The notes: generated from the letters alone by a model not told the origin. A stretch of DNA of 64,000 nucleotides from an uncultured Lachnospiraceae bacterium (GCA_947588845.1 CANQAR010000007.1:1-64000), one strand, 5' to 3'. Shown: positions 42,775-52,684, numbered from the stretch's first letter. Numbers and translations are program-made.

Positions 42775-45156
42775 ATGAAAGAAAAAAGAATTGTTTCACT
42801 GCTGCTGGCGGCAATACTGACGGCAGCGATGATCCCGGCGACGGGACTTTGCGCGGAGGCGGCAGAGGGAGAGGCGGACAGCATGATAAACGATGTAATC
42901 TCAGAAGGCGGTTATACGCTCAAATGGCAGGATGAGTTTGACGGGGAAGAGCTGAACCGGGACGACTGGAATGTGGAGCTGCATGAGCCGGGGTGGGTAA
43001 ACGCGGAGCTGCAGGAATATGTAGATTCCGAAGAGAATATTTTCATCCGGGACGGAAAACTGGTGCTTCATCCAATACAGACAAAGAATGAGGACGGCAC
43101 GTATTCCTACACTTCGGGCCGCGTGAATACGCAGAACAAACATGACTTTACCTACGGCCTTTTTGTGGCGAGGGCAAAGGTTCCGACCGGGATGGGATAT
43201 CTTCCGGCGTTCTGGATGATGCCGCAGGATGAGAACCTGTACGGACAGTGGCCGAGATGCGGCGAGATTGACATCATGGAAGTGCACGGGAGCGATACCT
43301 CCACGACGTACGGAACAGTTCACTACGGAAATCCGCACAACCAGAACCAGGGAACGTATGCGGCCGACGGGGTGGATTTTGCCTCGGATTTTCACGAATT
43401 TGCGGTGGAATGGCTGCCGGGAGAGCTGATCTGGTATGTGGACGGCGTGGAATTTTACCGCACCAGCGAATGGTATTCCGCGACGGAAGGACAGGGAACG
43501 ATCACGTATCCCGCGCCGTTTGACCAGCCGTTCCATGTGATCCTGAATCTGGCAGTCGGCGGAAGCTGGGTGGGCTATCCGGATGATGCGACGTTCCAGA
43601 GCTCGGATTATGAGATTGACTATGTGAGGATCTATCAGAAAGAAGAAGGCTATGACGACAGCAATGTGCAGCCGCCGGTAAAGGAGCCTGTCTTTGACGG
43701 CGAGCTGGAAAATAAGGATTACATCGTGAACGGTGATTTCTCGCAGACAGACGGAGATACGCCGGTGGCAGTAAACGAGACATCCGGCGCTGACACGGGC
43801 TGGACTTTCCTGACCGCGCAGAACGGAGAAGCGCAGGCAGAAATTAAGGATCAGGAAATTTATATTCAAACGGATAATGCAGGGGATGTCGATTACAGTG
43901 TACAGCTGGTTCAGCCGAATCTTCCGATGCAGAAAGGGGCAAAATACAAAGTTTCCTTCGATGCTTTTGCGGATGAGGAAAGGACGATGCAGACAAAAAT
44001 CTCGGCCCCGGACTATAACTATGCGGTCTACTGGGGACCGGAGACGGTGAACCTGACTGCCGAAAAGCAGACATTTGCGTATGAGTTTCAGATGACCGGG
44101 GACGACGACGCCAACGGACGGCTGGAGTTTAATATGGGAGCCGCAGGCTCTACGGCAGACATTCATATCAGCAATGTGAAAGTGGAAAAGACGGGCTTTG
44201 AAGAAATTTCGGAAGATACCTCCAGAACCGTGCTTGCTGATGGAAATTATGTTTATAACGGCAGTTTCCAGGAAGGCGATGCGCATATGGGAAACTGGGA
44301 GTTGGAGAGCCTGGACGGCACGGAGATTTCCGTGACAGATCTCGCGGACGGAAGACGTCTGAAAATTGTGGCTCCGGAGAGCGTTTCGGAAGAGAACCCG
44401 GTTACGATTTCGCAGAGAGAACTTGCACTGACAGCGGGGGACTACGCACTTACTTTCGATGCGCAGGGGGAAAGCGGAAAACAGCTTCTGGTATCTGCCG
44501 CGGGAAGTGAATATACAGAAGCATTTGATGGAAATGCGCAGAAATTTACACATACGTTTACGTTTGCCGGAGATGAGGCGGCTGCGGGAAGCAGGGATAT
44601 TGTGTTTAAGATTTCTGCCCCGGGAACTTACTATCTGGATAATATCCGTCTGGAGGAGGACAGCCTGATCAAAAACGGAAGCTTTAACGCGGGATTTGCG
44701 GGCTATGAGCCCTATGTGGATGGAAGCGCCGCGGCGAGCTATGTGGTGGACAGCCTGAAGGAAGAGAACGCGGCAGATTTTGGGATTGAAGATACCGGGG
44801 ATCAGGACTGGAAGATCCAGCTGAAGCAGAACAATGTGGAGATGGAGAAGGATCAGTGGTATCGGCTGAGTCTTGACGCGAAATCCACGGCGGACAGAAA
44901 GATGATGTACGCGATCCAGAGGGACGGAAGCAAACACAATGATGACTGGACTCCTTACTGTCAGGAAACGGTGGATTTGACGGGAGACTGGCAGACGTTT
45001 TCAAAAGAGTTCCAGATGACAGAGCCGGATGACATGGAAGCTGTGCTGAGCATTTCCATGGGGGCAGTCGAGGGTGTTCAGATCACCGATAAACACGATA
45101 TTTATATTGATAATATTGTGCTGGAAAAAATTGACGTGCCGGAGGCTTCTGAGTAG
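42775..45156 (+). CDS. Secreted GH16 beta-glucanase with CBM-like domains
   Basis: 793 residues. Signal peptide about 1-31 (VSLLLAAILTAAMIPATG). The GH16 domain (about 45-295) has ExDxxE: Glu164, Asp166, Glu169 in GEIDIMEVHG, as in laminarinases and lichenases. Three carbohydrate-binding-like repeats follow (about 316-470, 488-625, 628-786), each starting VNGDF, YNGSF or KNGSF, in CBM4/9 style. No sortase, SLH or lipobox anchor, so it is probably released. It should cut beta-1,3- or mixed-linked glucan outside the cell for the ABC importer. Confidence 0.92.
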   Translation: MKEKRIVSLLLAAILTAAMIPATGLCAEAAEGEADSMINDVISEGGYTLKWQDEFDGEELNRDDWNVELHEPGWVNAELQEYVDSEENIFIRDGKLVLHPIQTKNEDGTYSYTSGRVNTQNKHDFTYGLFVARAKVPTGMGYLPAFWMMPQDENLYGQWPRCGEIDIMEVHGSDTSTTYGTVHYGNPHNQNQGTYAADGVDFASDFHEFAVEWLPGELIWYVDGVEFYRTSEWYSATEGQGTITYPAPFDQPFHVILNLAVGGSWVGYPDDATFQSSDYEIDYVRIYQKEEGYDDSNVQPPVKEPVFDGELENKDYIVNGDFSQTDGDTPVAVNETSGADTGWTFLTAQNGEAQAEIKDQEIYIQTDNAGDVDYSVQLVQPNLPMQKGAKYKVSFDAFADEERTMQTKISAPDYNYAVYWGPETVNLTAEKQTFAYEFQMTGDDDANGRLEFNMGAAGSTADIHISNVKVEKTGFEEISEDTSRTVLADGNYVYNGSFQEGDAHMGNWELESLDGTEISVTDLADGRRLKIVAPESVSEENPVTISQRELALTAGDYALTFDAQGESGKQLLVSAAGSEYTEAFDGNAQKFTHTFTFAGDEAAAGSRDIVFKISAPGTYYLDNIRLEEDSLIKNGSFNAGFAGYEPYVDGSAAASYVVDSLKEENAADFGIEDTGDQDWKIQLKQNNVEMEKDQWYRLSLDAKSTADRKMMYAIQRDGSKHNDDWTPYCQETVDLTGDWQTFSKEFQMTEPDDMEAVLSISMGAVEGVQITDKHDIYIDNIVLEKIDVPEASE

Positions 45157-45233
45157 CTGGTTATTACTGAAGTGCCGCAGGCATTCATAAAAATACATAA
45201 CAATCAGATTTCGTGAAGAAAAGAGGTGAAATG

Positions 45234-45851
45234 ATGCGGAATTTGCTGAGTCCGGACAGCGGGGTGATCAGGTTTCTGACCAGAGTGTGCGATCTGATGC
45301 TTCTAAATCTGATGCTGGTATTCTCCTGTCTTACGATTGTTTTGTCCGGGGCATCTGTCACGGCGCTCTATTCGGTGACTCTGAAAATGGTCCGCGCGGA
45401 AGACGATGGAATTGTAAAGAGTTTTTTTAATGCGGTAAAGAAGAATTTTACCGCGGCGACTCCTGCGACCATACTGCTTTTTGCGGACGTGATGCTGATT
45501 GCGGTTCTGCGCTACGCGCTTTATGCGGAAACTCTGGTGTTTTCGCCGGTCCTCTTTCTTATGCTGGCTGTGATTGCACTTATTCTGACAGCGCTGCTGT
45601 CTTATCTGTTTCCGCTGATCGCGCGTTTTCAGAACACATTTCCGCGTCATCTGGAAAATGCCGCGCGTCTGGCCCTGGCTAATCTGCCGGTCACATTCCT
45701 TTTGACGCTGGTGAATCTTCTGCCGCTTCTTCTGATTATGCTGTTCCCGGCCCTGTACGGAGGGCTGGCGGCTTTCTGGCTGTTTATCGGTCTGGCGGCA
45801 GGAGCGTGGGTGAATTCTTTTTATCTTCGGAGAATATTTGACGGAAGATGA
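45234..45851 (+). CDS. DUF624/YesL-family membrane protein
   Basis: 205 residues with about 6 membrane segments. LLSPDSGVIRFLTRVCDLML and then SGASVTALYSVTLKM are typical of DUF624, which sits in carbohydrate operons next to solute-binding proteins and glycosidases, with unknown role. The start at 45234 is 7 bases after GAGG (45223-45226); ATG 45231 is equally in frame. It overlaps the reading frame that runs into GH94, but the GH94 RBS is at 45980. Confidence 0.85.
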   Translation: MRNLLSPDSGVIRFLTRVCDLMLLNLMLVFSCLTIVLSGASVTALYSVTLKMVRAEDDGIVKSFFNAVKKNFTAATPATILLFADVMLIAVLRYALYAETLVFSPVLFLMLAVIALILTALLSYLFPLIARFQNTFPRHLENAARLALANLPVTFLLTLVNLLPLLLIMLFPALYGGLAAFWLFIGLAAGAWVNSFYLRRIFDGR

Positions 45852-45993
45852 TTTTTTCCTTAAACAGGCGGCGCTCGTCCAGAACCAATGGGAACAAAGT
45901 GGATTTCACTCGTTTGAGAATGTCTGTCGGGACAGACACGAATTTTACGTCAGGATCCGCCTGCGGGTCTTGAATTGGCAGGGAGGTAAACGT

Positions 45994-48900
45994 ATGGAAA
46001 AAATAAGCTTTCTGGATGATCAGGGGACATTTGTTCTGAAAAATCCGGAGGAGGTGAGCTGCCTCTATTTTCCGCTGGCAGGCGAGGGCGGGCTGAAGAG
46101 CGCCATTACACCTGGACTGGGCGGCGACTGCAAGCTGGATCAGGAGTCGTTTCTTCTGGAGCCGGTCAGCGCGGAGAATCTGCACACGAGCCGCAGCACC
46201 CGGAATTTCTGGTGTGTGACGGAAAACGGCTGCTGGTCGGCGACGGGGGTATCTGCCGAGCAGGAGGCGGCACGCTTTTCGCCGGGACAGGATGAGAGCA
46301 CGCTGAAAGCGGGGCTGATGTGGCAGACGACAGGCCGGGTTTCGAAAAAGTATGGACTTCGGGCGGATATCACCTCGTTTGTCCCGGTACAGGAGAATGT
46401 GGAGATTATGCATGTCCAGATCACCAACACGGGGAAGGAACCGAAAACGGTGACCGGTGTGGCTGCAGTCCCCATCTACGGACGGAGTGCGGACAACATC
46501 CGTGATCATCGGAACGTGACGTCCATGCTGCACCGTATCCGGACAACGGAACACGGCGTGCTGGTGAAGCCGACGATGTCCTTTGATGAGAAAGGGCACA
46601 GAGAAAATCACAGAATTTACTATGTGCTGGGAGCGTGGGAGCTGCAGTCCGGGGCAAAGTCGGGTACCTGTCGTGAGATGGCCGGAGCGCATGGTTCAAG
46701 GGAGAATTCGGGGATTGCTGAGAAAAAATGCATGTCTGAACTGTACGCTGCCGAAAAAGATGATTCAAAAAACGATACGGAATTTGCGGAGAAAGTCTGC
46801 ATGTCCGGACTGCACACAGCCGGTTACGGTGAAGGGGATGGAAATCCGGAAGCCGCAGGCTGCCCGGAAGCGTTTTATCCGACGGTAGAAAGATTCATCG
46901 GGGAAGGCGGCACATTTCTGCATCCCCGCGCTGTTTATGAAATGACATCGGGTGCTGCAGAGAAAGAATCAGAGAGTGTTCCGTCTGGAACGGAGATTGA
47001 CGGGAAGGAAGCCATGGGCGGACTCCGGTTCCCGCAGGTGCAGCTTGCTCCAGGACAGAGCGCAGAATATATCATCCTTTTGGGAATTTCGGAAGATGCG
47101 GATGAAGTGAAGCGCATATATTCTGCTTACAATACAGTTCCGAAGGTACAAAAAGCACTGGAAGAGACAAAAGAATACTGGCAGAAAAAGGTAAATGTCC
47201 GCTATCACACGGGAAACGCAGATTTTGACCGCCTGATGCGCTGGGGCAGCTTTCAGCCTTATCTACGGAGGATCTACGGCTGTTCTTTTCTTCCACACCA
47301 CGACTATGGCCGCGGCGGCCGCGGCTGGCGCGACCTCTGGCAGGACTGTCTCTCCCTTTTGCTGATGGAGCCGGGCAATGTGAGAACCATGATTCTGGAT
47401 AATTTTGCCGGGACGCGCATCGACGGGACGAATGCAACGATTATCGGCAGCGGACAGGGGGAATTTATCGCTGACCGCAACGGAATCAGCCGTGTCTGGA
47501 TGGATCATGGCGTGTGGCCGTTTATGACGACCAGGTTTTACATCGATCAGACCGGGGACATTGGGATACTGCTTGAGAAAATGTCTTATTTTAAGGATGC
47601 ACAGGCAGCAAGAGGCACACAGACCGACGAGAAATGGGACGAGCATTATGGAATGAGGCAGCGGACGGCTGACGGTCAGATTTACGAAGGAACTGTTCTG
47701 GAACATCTGCTGCTGCAGAACCTCTGTGCGTTTTACGAGGTCGGAGCGCACAATATTATCCGGCTGCGTGGGGCGGACTGGAACGATGCGCTTGACATGG
47801 CGGCAGAAAACGGGGAGAGCGTGGCGTTCACTTGCGCCTATGCGGGAAACCTGAGACAGCTGGCGGAGTGTCTGAGAATTCTGGAGAAATCCGGGATCTG
47901 CGGTCATGGGGATTCCAGGAAGATGGAACCGTGTGACCAAGGAGAACAGCCGGAAGAAATGGGAAATTGTGGTCCGGGGAAAACTTCCGGGGAGGTGGAA
48001 GCGTGCGTCCAGGTGAAAGCGTCGGGAGAAGCGGAGAATGGTACTCAGAGGAAGACTTCCGGGAAGGCGGGAGTGTGTGTCCAGGAAGAAATGGGAAAAG
48101 GTGCGCAGAGGAAGCTTTTCGAGAAGGCGGAGAGTCTCCAGGTGGAACAGACGGGAGAAACGGGAAACTGCGCTCAAAAGAAACTTTCCGTGGAGGCGGG
48201 ATCGCACAGCCAGATGGGAGTGCCGGGAGAATTTTCCGGGAAAACGGATTCTTGCCTCCAGGTGGAACTTCTCGAAGAAATCGGGATCCTGCTGGCGGAA
48301 GAGGAGAATCTGTACGCAGATCCGCAGAGAAAGCGCGAACTGCTGGAGCGGTATCTGAAAACAGGTATTCACACAGTCAGCGGCCGGAAGAGGAAAGTGG
48401 ATATTGGAGAGCTGGCCGATAATCTGGACGCGAAGGCGGACTGGATGATGCGTTTTCTGCGCGCACAGGAGTGGATCGATGTAAAACCGGAGCAGATTCC
48501 GGCGGCGGAAGCAAAACAGCAGGGAAACACCGAAGCGAATGGAATTTCGAGACTGAGCGGGCAGAACGGGAAGAATACAGAACAGCCGGAGACAGTATCA
48601 AAATTGTGCGGACAGCCAGGAGAAAATGCAGAGCAGCTGGGACGGATCGAAGCACAGAAGGAATGTTCAGAAACCGCAGAGACGGAAGGATGGTTCAACA
48701 GCTACTATGACAATCATGGACGCGCCGTGGAAGGAATCACGGATCAGGGCGTCCGCATGATGCTGACCGGGCAGGTGTTTGCGGTCATGAGCGGGACGGC
48801 GTCAGAGGAACAGATCAGAAGAATCTGCAGAAGCGCCGATCACTATCTGTATGATGCCCCGGCGGGCGGCTACCGTCTGAATACTGATTTTAAAGAACTG

Positions 48901-49701
48901 AAATTTGATATGGGCCGGATGTTCGGATTTGCCTATGGTGAGAAGGAAAACGGCGCGGTGTTCTCCCACATGACAGTGATGTACGCGAATGCGCTCTATC
49001 AGAGAGGATTTGTGCGGGAAGGATACCGGGCGCTGCAGACGCTCGCCGACGCGGCGCTTGATTTTGAGACCAGCAAAATTTATCCGGGAATCCCGGAATA
49101 TTTCAACAATGACGGCCGCGGTATGTACCACTATCTGACAGGCGCGGGAAGCTGGTACATGATGACGATGATCACACAGGTGTTCGGCGTCCGAGGCGAA
49201 GCGGGAGATCTGGTTCTGGAACCGAAACTGGTGAAGGAACAGTTTGATGAGAGCGGGACAGCGAAAATCAGCCTGACCTTCGCGGGAAAGAAATTTGAAG
49301 TGATCTATCATAATCCGGATATGCTGGACTATGGAGAGTACGTGATCGAGTCCATGAACAGCAGGAATGTGCTGATACAGCCCGAGATTATTTGCGGAAG
49401 AAAAGAAAACAAACCGGACGTGAAGATTTTCTGTGATGCTGCGGAAAACAGAGCAGATACAGAGAATACTGGGAGCACTGTGATGAGAAGTGGTCTGGAA
49501 ATGGAAATAATGTGTGCAGACTCAGAGGATGGAATTCATACGGATTCTGGTGATAATGCAGCCGCGGCAGAAAGCAGGCGGACAGTTTCGGATGAGGAAA
49601 ATTTTGTGGCAGGCAGCAGGGCAGTACTGTACAGAGGACAGATACATCAGCTTTCCGAAGGAAGACACGAGATTTTGGTGGAACTGGCCGCGCGGAAATG
49701 A
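45994..49701 (+). CDS. GH94 glycoside phosphorylase with four in-frame insertions
   Basis: 1235 residues; relatives have about 900. GRGGRGWRDLWQD (about 440) and GADWNDALDMA (Asp595/Asp598 region) mark GH94, where the Asp in ADWND is the general acid. It should phosphorolyse a beta-glucoside disaccharide or oligosaccharide to glucose-1-phosphate; context suggests beta-1,3 (laminaribiose type). Insertions at nucleotides about 46642-46870, 47905-48266, 48493-48685 and 49400-49605 carry internal repeats of about 22, 11-24, 17 and 27 residues. The start follows GGGAGG. No signal peptide. Confidence 0.88.
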   Translation: MEKISFLDDQGTFVLKNPEEVSCLYFPLAGEGGLKSAITPGLGGDCKLDQESFLLEPVSAENLHTSRSTRNFWCVTENGCWSATGVSAEQEAARFSPGQDESTLKAGLMWQTTGRVSKKYGLRADITSFVPVQENVEIMHVQITNTGKEPKTVTGVAAVPIYGRSADNIRDHRNVTSMLHRIRTTEHGVLVKPTMSFDEKGHRENHRIYYVLGAWELQSGAKSGTCREMAGAHGSRENSGIAEKKCMSELYAAEKDDSKNDTEFAEKVCMSGLHTAGYGEGDGNPEAAGCPEAFYPTVERFIGEGGTFLHPRAVYEMTSGAAEKESESVPSGTEIDGKEAMGGLRFPQVQLAPGQSAEYIILLGISEDADEVKRIYSAYNTVPKVQKALEETKEYWQKKVNVRYHTGNADFDRLMRWGSFQPYLRRIYGCSFLPHHDYGRGGRGWRDLWQDCLSLLLMEPGNVRTMILDNFAGTRIDGTNATIIGSGQGEFIADRNGISRVWMDHGVWPFMTTRFYIDQTGDIGILLEKMSYFKDAQAARGTQTDEKWDEHYGMRQRTADGQIYEGTVLEHLLLQNLCAFYEVGAHNIIRLRGADWNDALDMAAENGESVAFTCAYAGNLRQLAECLRILEKSGICGHGDSRKMEPCDQGEQPEEMGNCGPGKTSGEVEACVQVKASGEAENGTQRKTSGKAGVCVQEEMGKGAQRKLFEKAESLQVEQTGETGNCAQKKLSVEAGSHSQMGVPGEFSGKTDSCLQVELLEEIGILLAEEENLYADPQRKRELLERYLKTGIHTVSGRKRKVDIGELADNLDAKADWMMRFLRAQEWIDVKPEQIPAAEAKQQGNTEANGISRLSGQNGKNTEQPETVSKLCGQPGENAEQLGRIEAQKECSETAETEGWFNSYYDNHGRAVEGITDQGVRMMLTGQVFAVMSGTASEEQIRRICRSADHYLYDAPAGGYRLNTDFKELKFDMGRMFGFAYGEKENGAVFSHMTVMYANALYQRGFVREGYRALQTLADAALDFETSKIYPGIPEYFNNDGRGMYHYLTGAGSWYMMTMITQVFGVRGEAGDLVLEPKLVKEQFDESGTAKISLTFAGKKFEVIYHNPDMLDYGEYVIESMNSRNVLIQPEIICGRKENKPDVKIFCDAAENRADTENTGSTVMRSGLEMEIMCADSEDGIHTDSGDNAAAAESRRTVSDEENFVAGSRAVLYRGQIHQLSEGRHEILVELAARK
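47905..48266 (+). repeat. Longest repetitive insertion in the GH94 gene
   Basis: A degenerate run encoding units such as SGEAENGTQRKTSGKAGVC and QTGETGNCAQKKLSVEAG. The bases GGGAGAA and CCAGGTGGAA recur. It separates conserved GH94 motifs and looks intrinsically disordered. Confidence 0.8.
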
Positions 49702-49879
49702 AGGGCAGTATTTCCAGAGATCTGATCTGTATGCTGCAAGGAGATGATTAAGTTTCGGATCGGAAGATATCTGGCAGAACAGACCTGAATCTCACGCAGC
49801 TGGAAGGTCTTAAAGAACAGCAGCCGACAAATAACAATGCTGCCTGCCGGATCAGAGACAGAATTATGAGGGAATGACA

Positions 49880-52294
49880 ATGAAATTTGGATATTTTGAC
49901 AACGAAAAACGGGAATATGTGATCACCAGACCGGATACGCCGGCCCCCTGGGCAAATTATCTGGGCTCCCCGGAATACGGGGCGCTGATCTCCAACAATG
50001 CAGGCGGCTACAGCTTCGCGAAATCGGGAGCGAACGGAAGGATCCTGCGCTACGTATTCAATCAGTTTGATCAGCCAGGGCGCTATATCTATATCCGGGA
50101 TAATGCGGACGGAGATTTCTGGTCGGCGTCCTGGCAGCCGGTGGGCAAGGACCTGAATGAATATAAGAGCCGGTGCCGTCATGGGCTGGGCTACACCAGA
50201 ATGGAAGCCGATTACCATGGTATTCATTCGGAGGCGCTGTATTATGTGCCGCTGGACGCGGAGTATGAAATCTGGCAGCTGACTTTGACGAATCAGTCGG
50301 AAGAAGAGCGGAGTCTGACGGTCACCGGATACGCGGAATTTACGAACAACAGCAACTATGAGCAGGATCAGGTGAATCTGCAGTATTCGCAGTTTATCAC
50401 ATCCACACAGTTTCGCGGGAACCGCATCCGCCAGCTGATCCACGGCAATCTGGATGAACTGGAAGAGGGAGAGGAAGTGGATGAGAAGCGGGTGACGGAA
50501 CGTTTCTTCGGCCTTGCGGGGGCGGAGGTTTCCTCCTGGTGCGGAGATAAGGAACGGTTTCTGGGACGTTACCACGAGTATGGAGATCCGGAAAGTGTCA
50601 GAACCGGCGTGCTGGACAGTGCGGGGAACTATAACGAAAATGGGTGCGGCGCTCTTGCGGCGGTTCTTACGCTGCAGCCGGGAGAGAGCCGGGAGATGGT
50701 CTTCGTCCTTGGGATGAAAGAGGACAAACAGGCGCAGAAGATTATGGAGAAATATGAAAATCCGGAAACAGTCTGCGCCAGAGAGATGGAAGCGCTTACC
50801 GCTTGGTGGGACGCGAAACTTTCCCGCTTTCAGGTGAAGACGCCGAGTCCGGAATTTGACACGATGATCAATATCTGGAATGCCTACAACTGTTTCATGA
50901 CATTTATCTGGTCAAGGGCGGCGTCCTTTACCTATTGCGGCCTGCGCAACGGCTACGGCTACCGGGATACCGTGCAGGATATTCAGGGCGTGATCCATCT
51001 GGCGCCGGAGATGGCGTGTGAGAAGATCCGTTTTATGCTGTCGGCGCAGGTGGACAACGGCGGCGGGCTTCCGCTTGTAAAGTTCACGCATCATGCCGGA
51101 CATGAGGATACGCCGGACGATGAATCCTATGTGAGAGAGACTGGGCATCCTGCTTACCGCGCGGATGACGCGCTCTGGCTGTTTCCAACCGTGTACAAAT
51201 ATATCGCGGAGACCGGCGATCTGCCGTTCCTCGACGAGGTGATTCCGTTCGCGAACCAGGACGAAGGGACGGTCTATGAGCACCTGAAACGTGCGATTCG
51301 CTTTTCAGTGGAACATCTGGGCCCTCATGGAATGCCTGCCGGCCTGCATGCAGACTGGAATGACTGTCTGCGGCTCGGAGCCAATGGAGAATCCACGTTT
51401 GTGGCTCTGCAGTTTTATCAGGCGATGTCCATTCTGCGCGGGTTTGCCGTCTATAAAAAGGATGATACATACGTTTCCTGGCTGGATAACCAGCAGAAGA
51501 AGCTCGGGGAACTGCTGAACCGCACGTGCTGGAATGAGGACCGTTTTATCCGCGGCTTCACGGAGCGCGGAGAACGGATTGGGGACCGGCAGAATCCGGA
51601 GGCGAATCTGTGGCTGAATCCGCAGAGCTGGTCCGTGATCAGCGGCCTGGCGACAGAGGAACAGGCAAAGGCAGCCATGGATCAGGTCTATGAGAGGCTG
51701 AATACGCCGTACGGAGCGATTCTGATGGACCCGCCGTATCATGCGCACGCGTTTGACGGAGCGCTGGCGGTCATCTACAACGCGGGCGTCAAGGAAAATG
51801 CGGGAATTTTCTCTCAGTCGCAGGGCTGGCTGATTCTCGCGGAGGCCCTGCGCGGACAGGGAGACCGGGCGTTTACATATTTCATGGAAAACGCGCCGTC
51901 CGCCCAGAATGAGAAAGCCGAGATCCGGAAGCTGGAGCCTTACTGTTTCGGCCAGTTCACGGAGGGCAAGGCCAGCCCGCATTTCGGACGTTCGCATGTG
52001 CACTGGCTGACCGGAACCGCTTCAACGGTCATGGTAGGCTGCGTTGAGGGAATTCTCGGCATGCGGCCGGATTTCGGGGGGCTTCATATCGCGCCGGCCA
52101 TCCCGAAGGAGTGGGAGCAGTTTGAGATTGAAAAAGATTTCCGCGGGAAACATCTGCATATTGCTGTGAAGAATCCCGGCCATGTCCAGAGCGGCTGTGT
52201 CCGCCTTCTTGTCAATGGAAAGGAGCTGGAGGGGAATTACGTCCCAGAGCAGAGGATGACGGAGCATACGGAAATTGAACTGAGGATGTCTTAA
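49880..52294 (+). CDS. GH94 phosphorylase, cellobiose-phosphorylase-like
   Basis: 804 residues, normal family length. It begins MKFGYFDNEKREYVITRPDT, as in cellobiose phosphorylases, and has Asp492 in HADWNDC, NGYGYRDTVQDIQGV, and the C-terminal GTASTVMVGCVEGILG. It phosphorolyses a disaccharide to glucose-1-phosphate plus glucose. Unlike the upstream paralogue it lacks insertions. RBS GAGGG 7 bases before ATG 49880; ATG 49874 is too close. No signal peptide. It probably acts on a product of the GH16/ABC system. Confidence 0.9.
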   Translation: MKFGYFDNEKREYVITRPDTPAPWANYLGSPEYGALISNNAGGYSFAKSGANGRILRYVFNQFDQPGRYIYIRDNADGDFWSASWQPVGKDLNEYKSRCRHGLGYTRMEADYHGIHSEALYYVPLDAEYEIWQLTLTNQSEEERSLTVTGYAEFTNNSNYEQDQVNLQYSQFITSTQFRGNRIRQLIHGNLDELEEGEEVDEKRVTERFFGLAGAEVSSWCGDKERFLGRYHEYGDPESVRTGVLDSAGNYNENGCGALAAVLTLQPGESREMVFVLGMKEDKQAQKIMEKYENPETVCAREMEALTAWWDAKLSRFQVKTPSPEFDTMINIWNAYNCFMTFIWSRAASFTYCGLRNGYGYRDTVQDIQGVIHLAPEMACEKIRFMLSAQVDNGGGLPLVKFTHHAGHEDTPDDESYVRETGHPAYRADDALWLFPTVYKYIAETGDLPFLDEVIPFANQDEGTVYEHLKRAIRFSVEHLGPHGMPAGLHADWNDCLRLGANGESTFVALQFYQAMSILRGFAVYKKDDTYVSWLDNQQKKLGELLNRTCWNEDRFIRGFTERGERIGDRQNPEANLWLNPQSWSVISGLATEEQAKAAMDQVYERLNTPYGAILMDPPYHAHAFDGALAVIYNAGVKENAGIFSQSQGWLILAEALRGQGDRAFTYFMENAPSAQNEKAEIRKLEPYCFGQFTEGKASPHFGRSHVHWLTGTASTVMVGCVEGILGMRPDFGGLHIAPAIPKEWEQFEIEKDFRGKHLHIAVKNPGHVQSGCVRLLVNGKELEGNYVPEQRMTEHTEIELRMS

Positions 52295-52606
52295 TACTGT
52301 TCTGCGCGTTGACGTTGAATTCTGCGTCAGCTGTTTCCGCCGATGCTGCGTCGTTGGTCTGTACTCCGCTTCGGTCCGTACTGAGCGGAGGCCAAGTCTC
52401 TGCTCTTTGGGGTGCTGCAAGATTGATCCCCTGTTGCTTGCAGTGGAGTCTTTGATTGTCTGTGGAAGTGGAATCTGATACTGAGTGAAACCGATGGTTC
52501 CTGGCTGAAAACAGTCAGTGCCGTCGGTTTTTGTCTGTTTTCTATAAAAATGAATCTATGAAATTAGATATAATATACAAAATTTCCGCTGGAAGTAAAA
52601 AAAGTC
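52295..52606. repeat. Gap with family 1 repeat (52360-52462)
   Basis: It contains CTCCGCTTCGG and the third module TGCTGCAAGATTGATCCCCT plus GTTGCTTGCAGTGGAGTC, shared with 38651-38785. Bases 52463-52606 become AT-rich toward the malQ promoter. No coding frame. Confidence 0.6.
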
Positions 52607-52635
52607 TTGCCAAATGCAGAAAAAAATATTATGAT
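52607..52635 (+). promoter_or_regulatory. Promoter of malQ
   Basis: TTGCCA (52607-52612), 17 bases, TATGAT (52630-52635), 64 bases before the malQ start. Confidence 0.7.
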
Positions 52636-52648
52636 AAAAACATGAATT

Positions 52649-52684
52649 GGAAACGTTACCGATAACGATACCGAAAACGTTTCC
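52649..52684 (+). promoter_or_regulatory. LacI-type operator cluster before malQ
   Basis: GGAAACGTT (52649-52657) and AACGTTTCC (52676-52684) form a dyad, with GATAACGATACC between. It starts about 14 bases after the -10 box, so a bound LacI protein would block transcription. The LacI gene follows malQ. Confidence 0.7.

Noticed and set aside
42901-44937. 678-codon minus-strand frame opposite the GH16 gene
   Set aside because: Composition is Arg/His/Ile-rich as expected for antisense of a GC-balanced gene; the plus strand encodes a clear GH16 protein with signal peptide.
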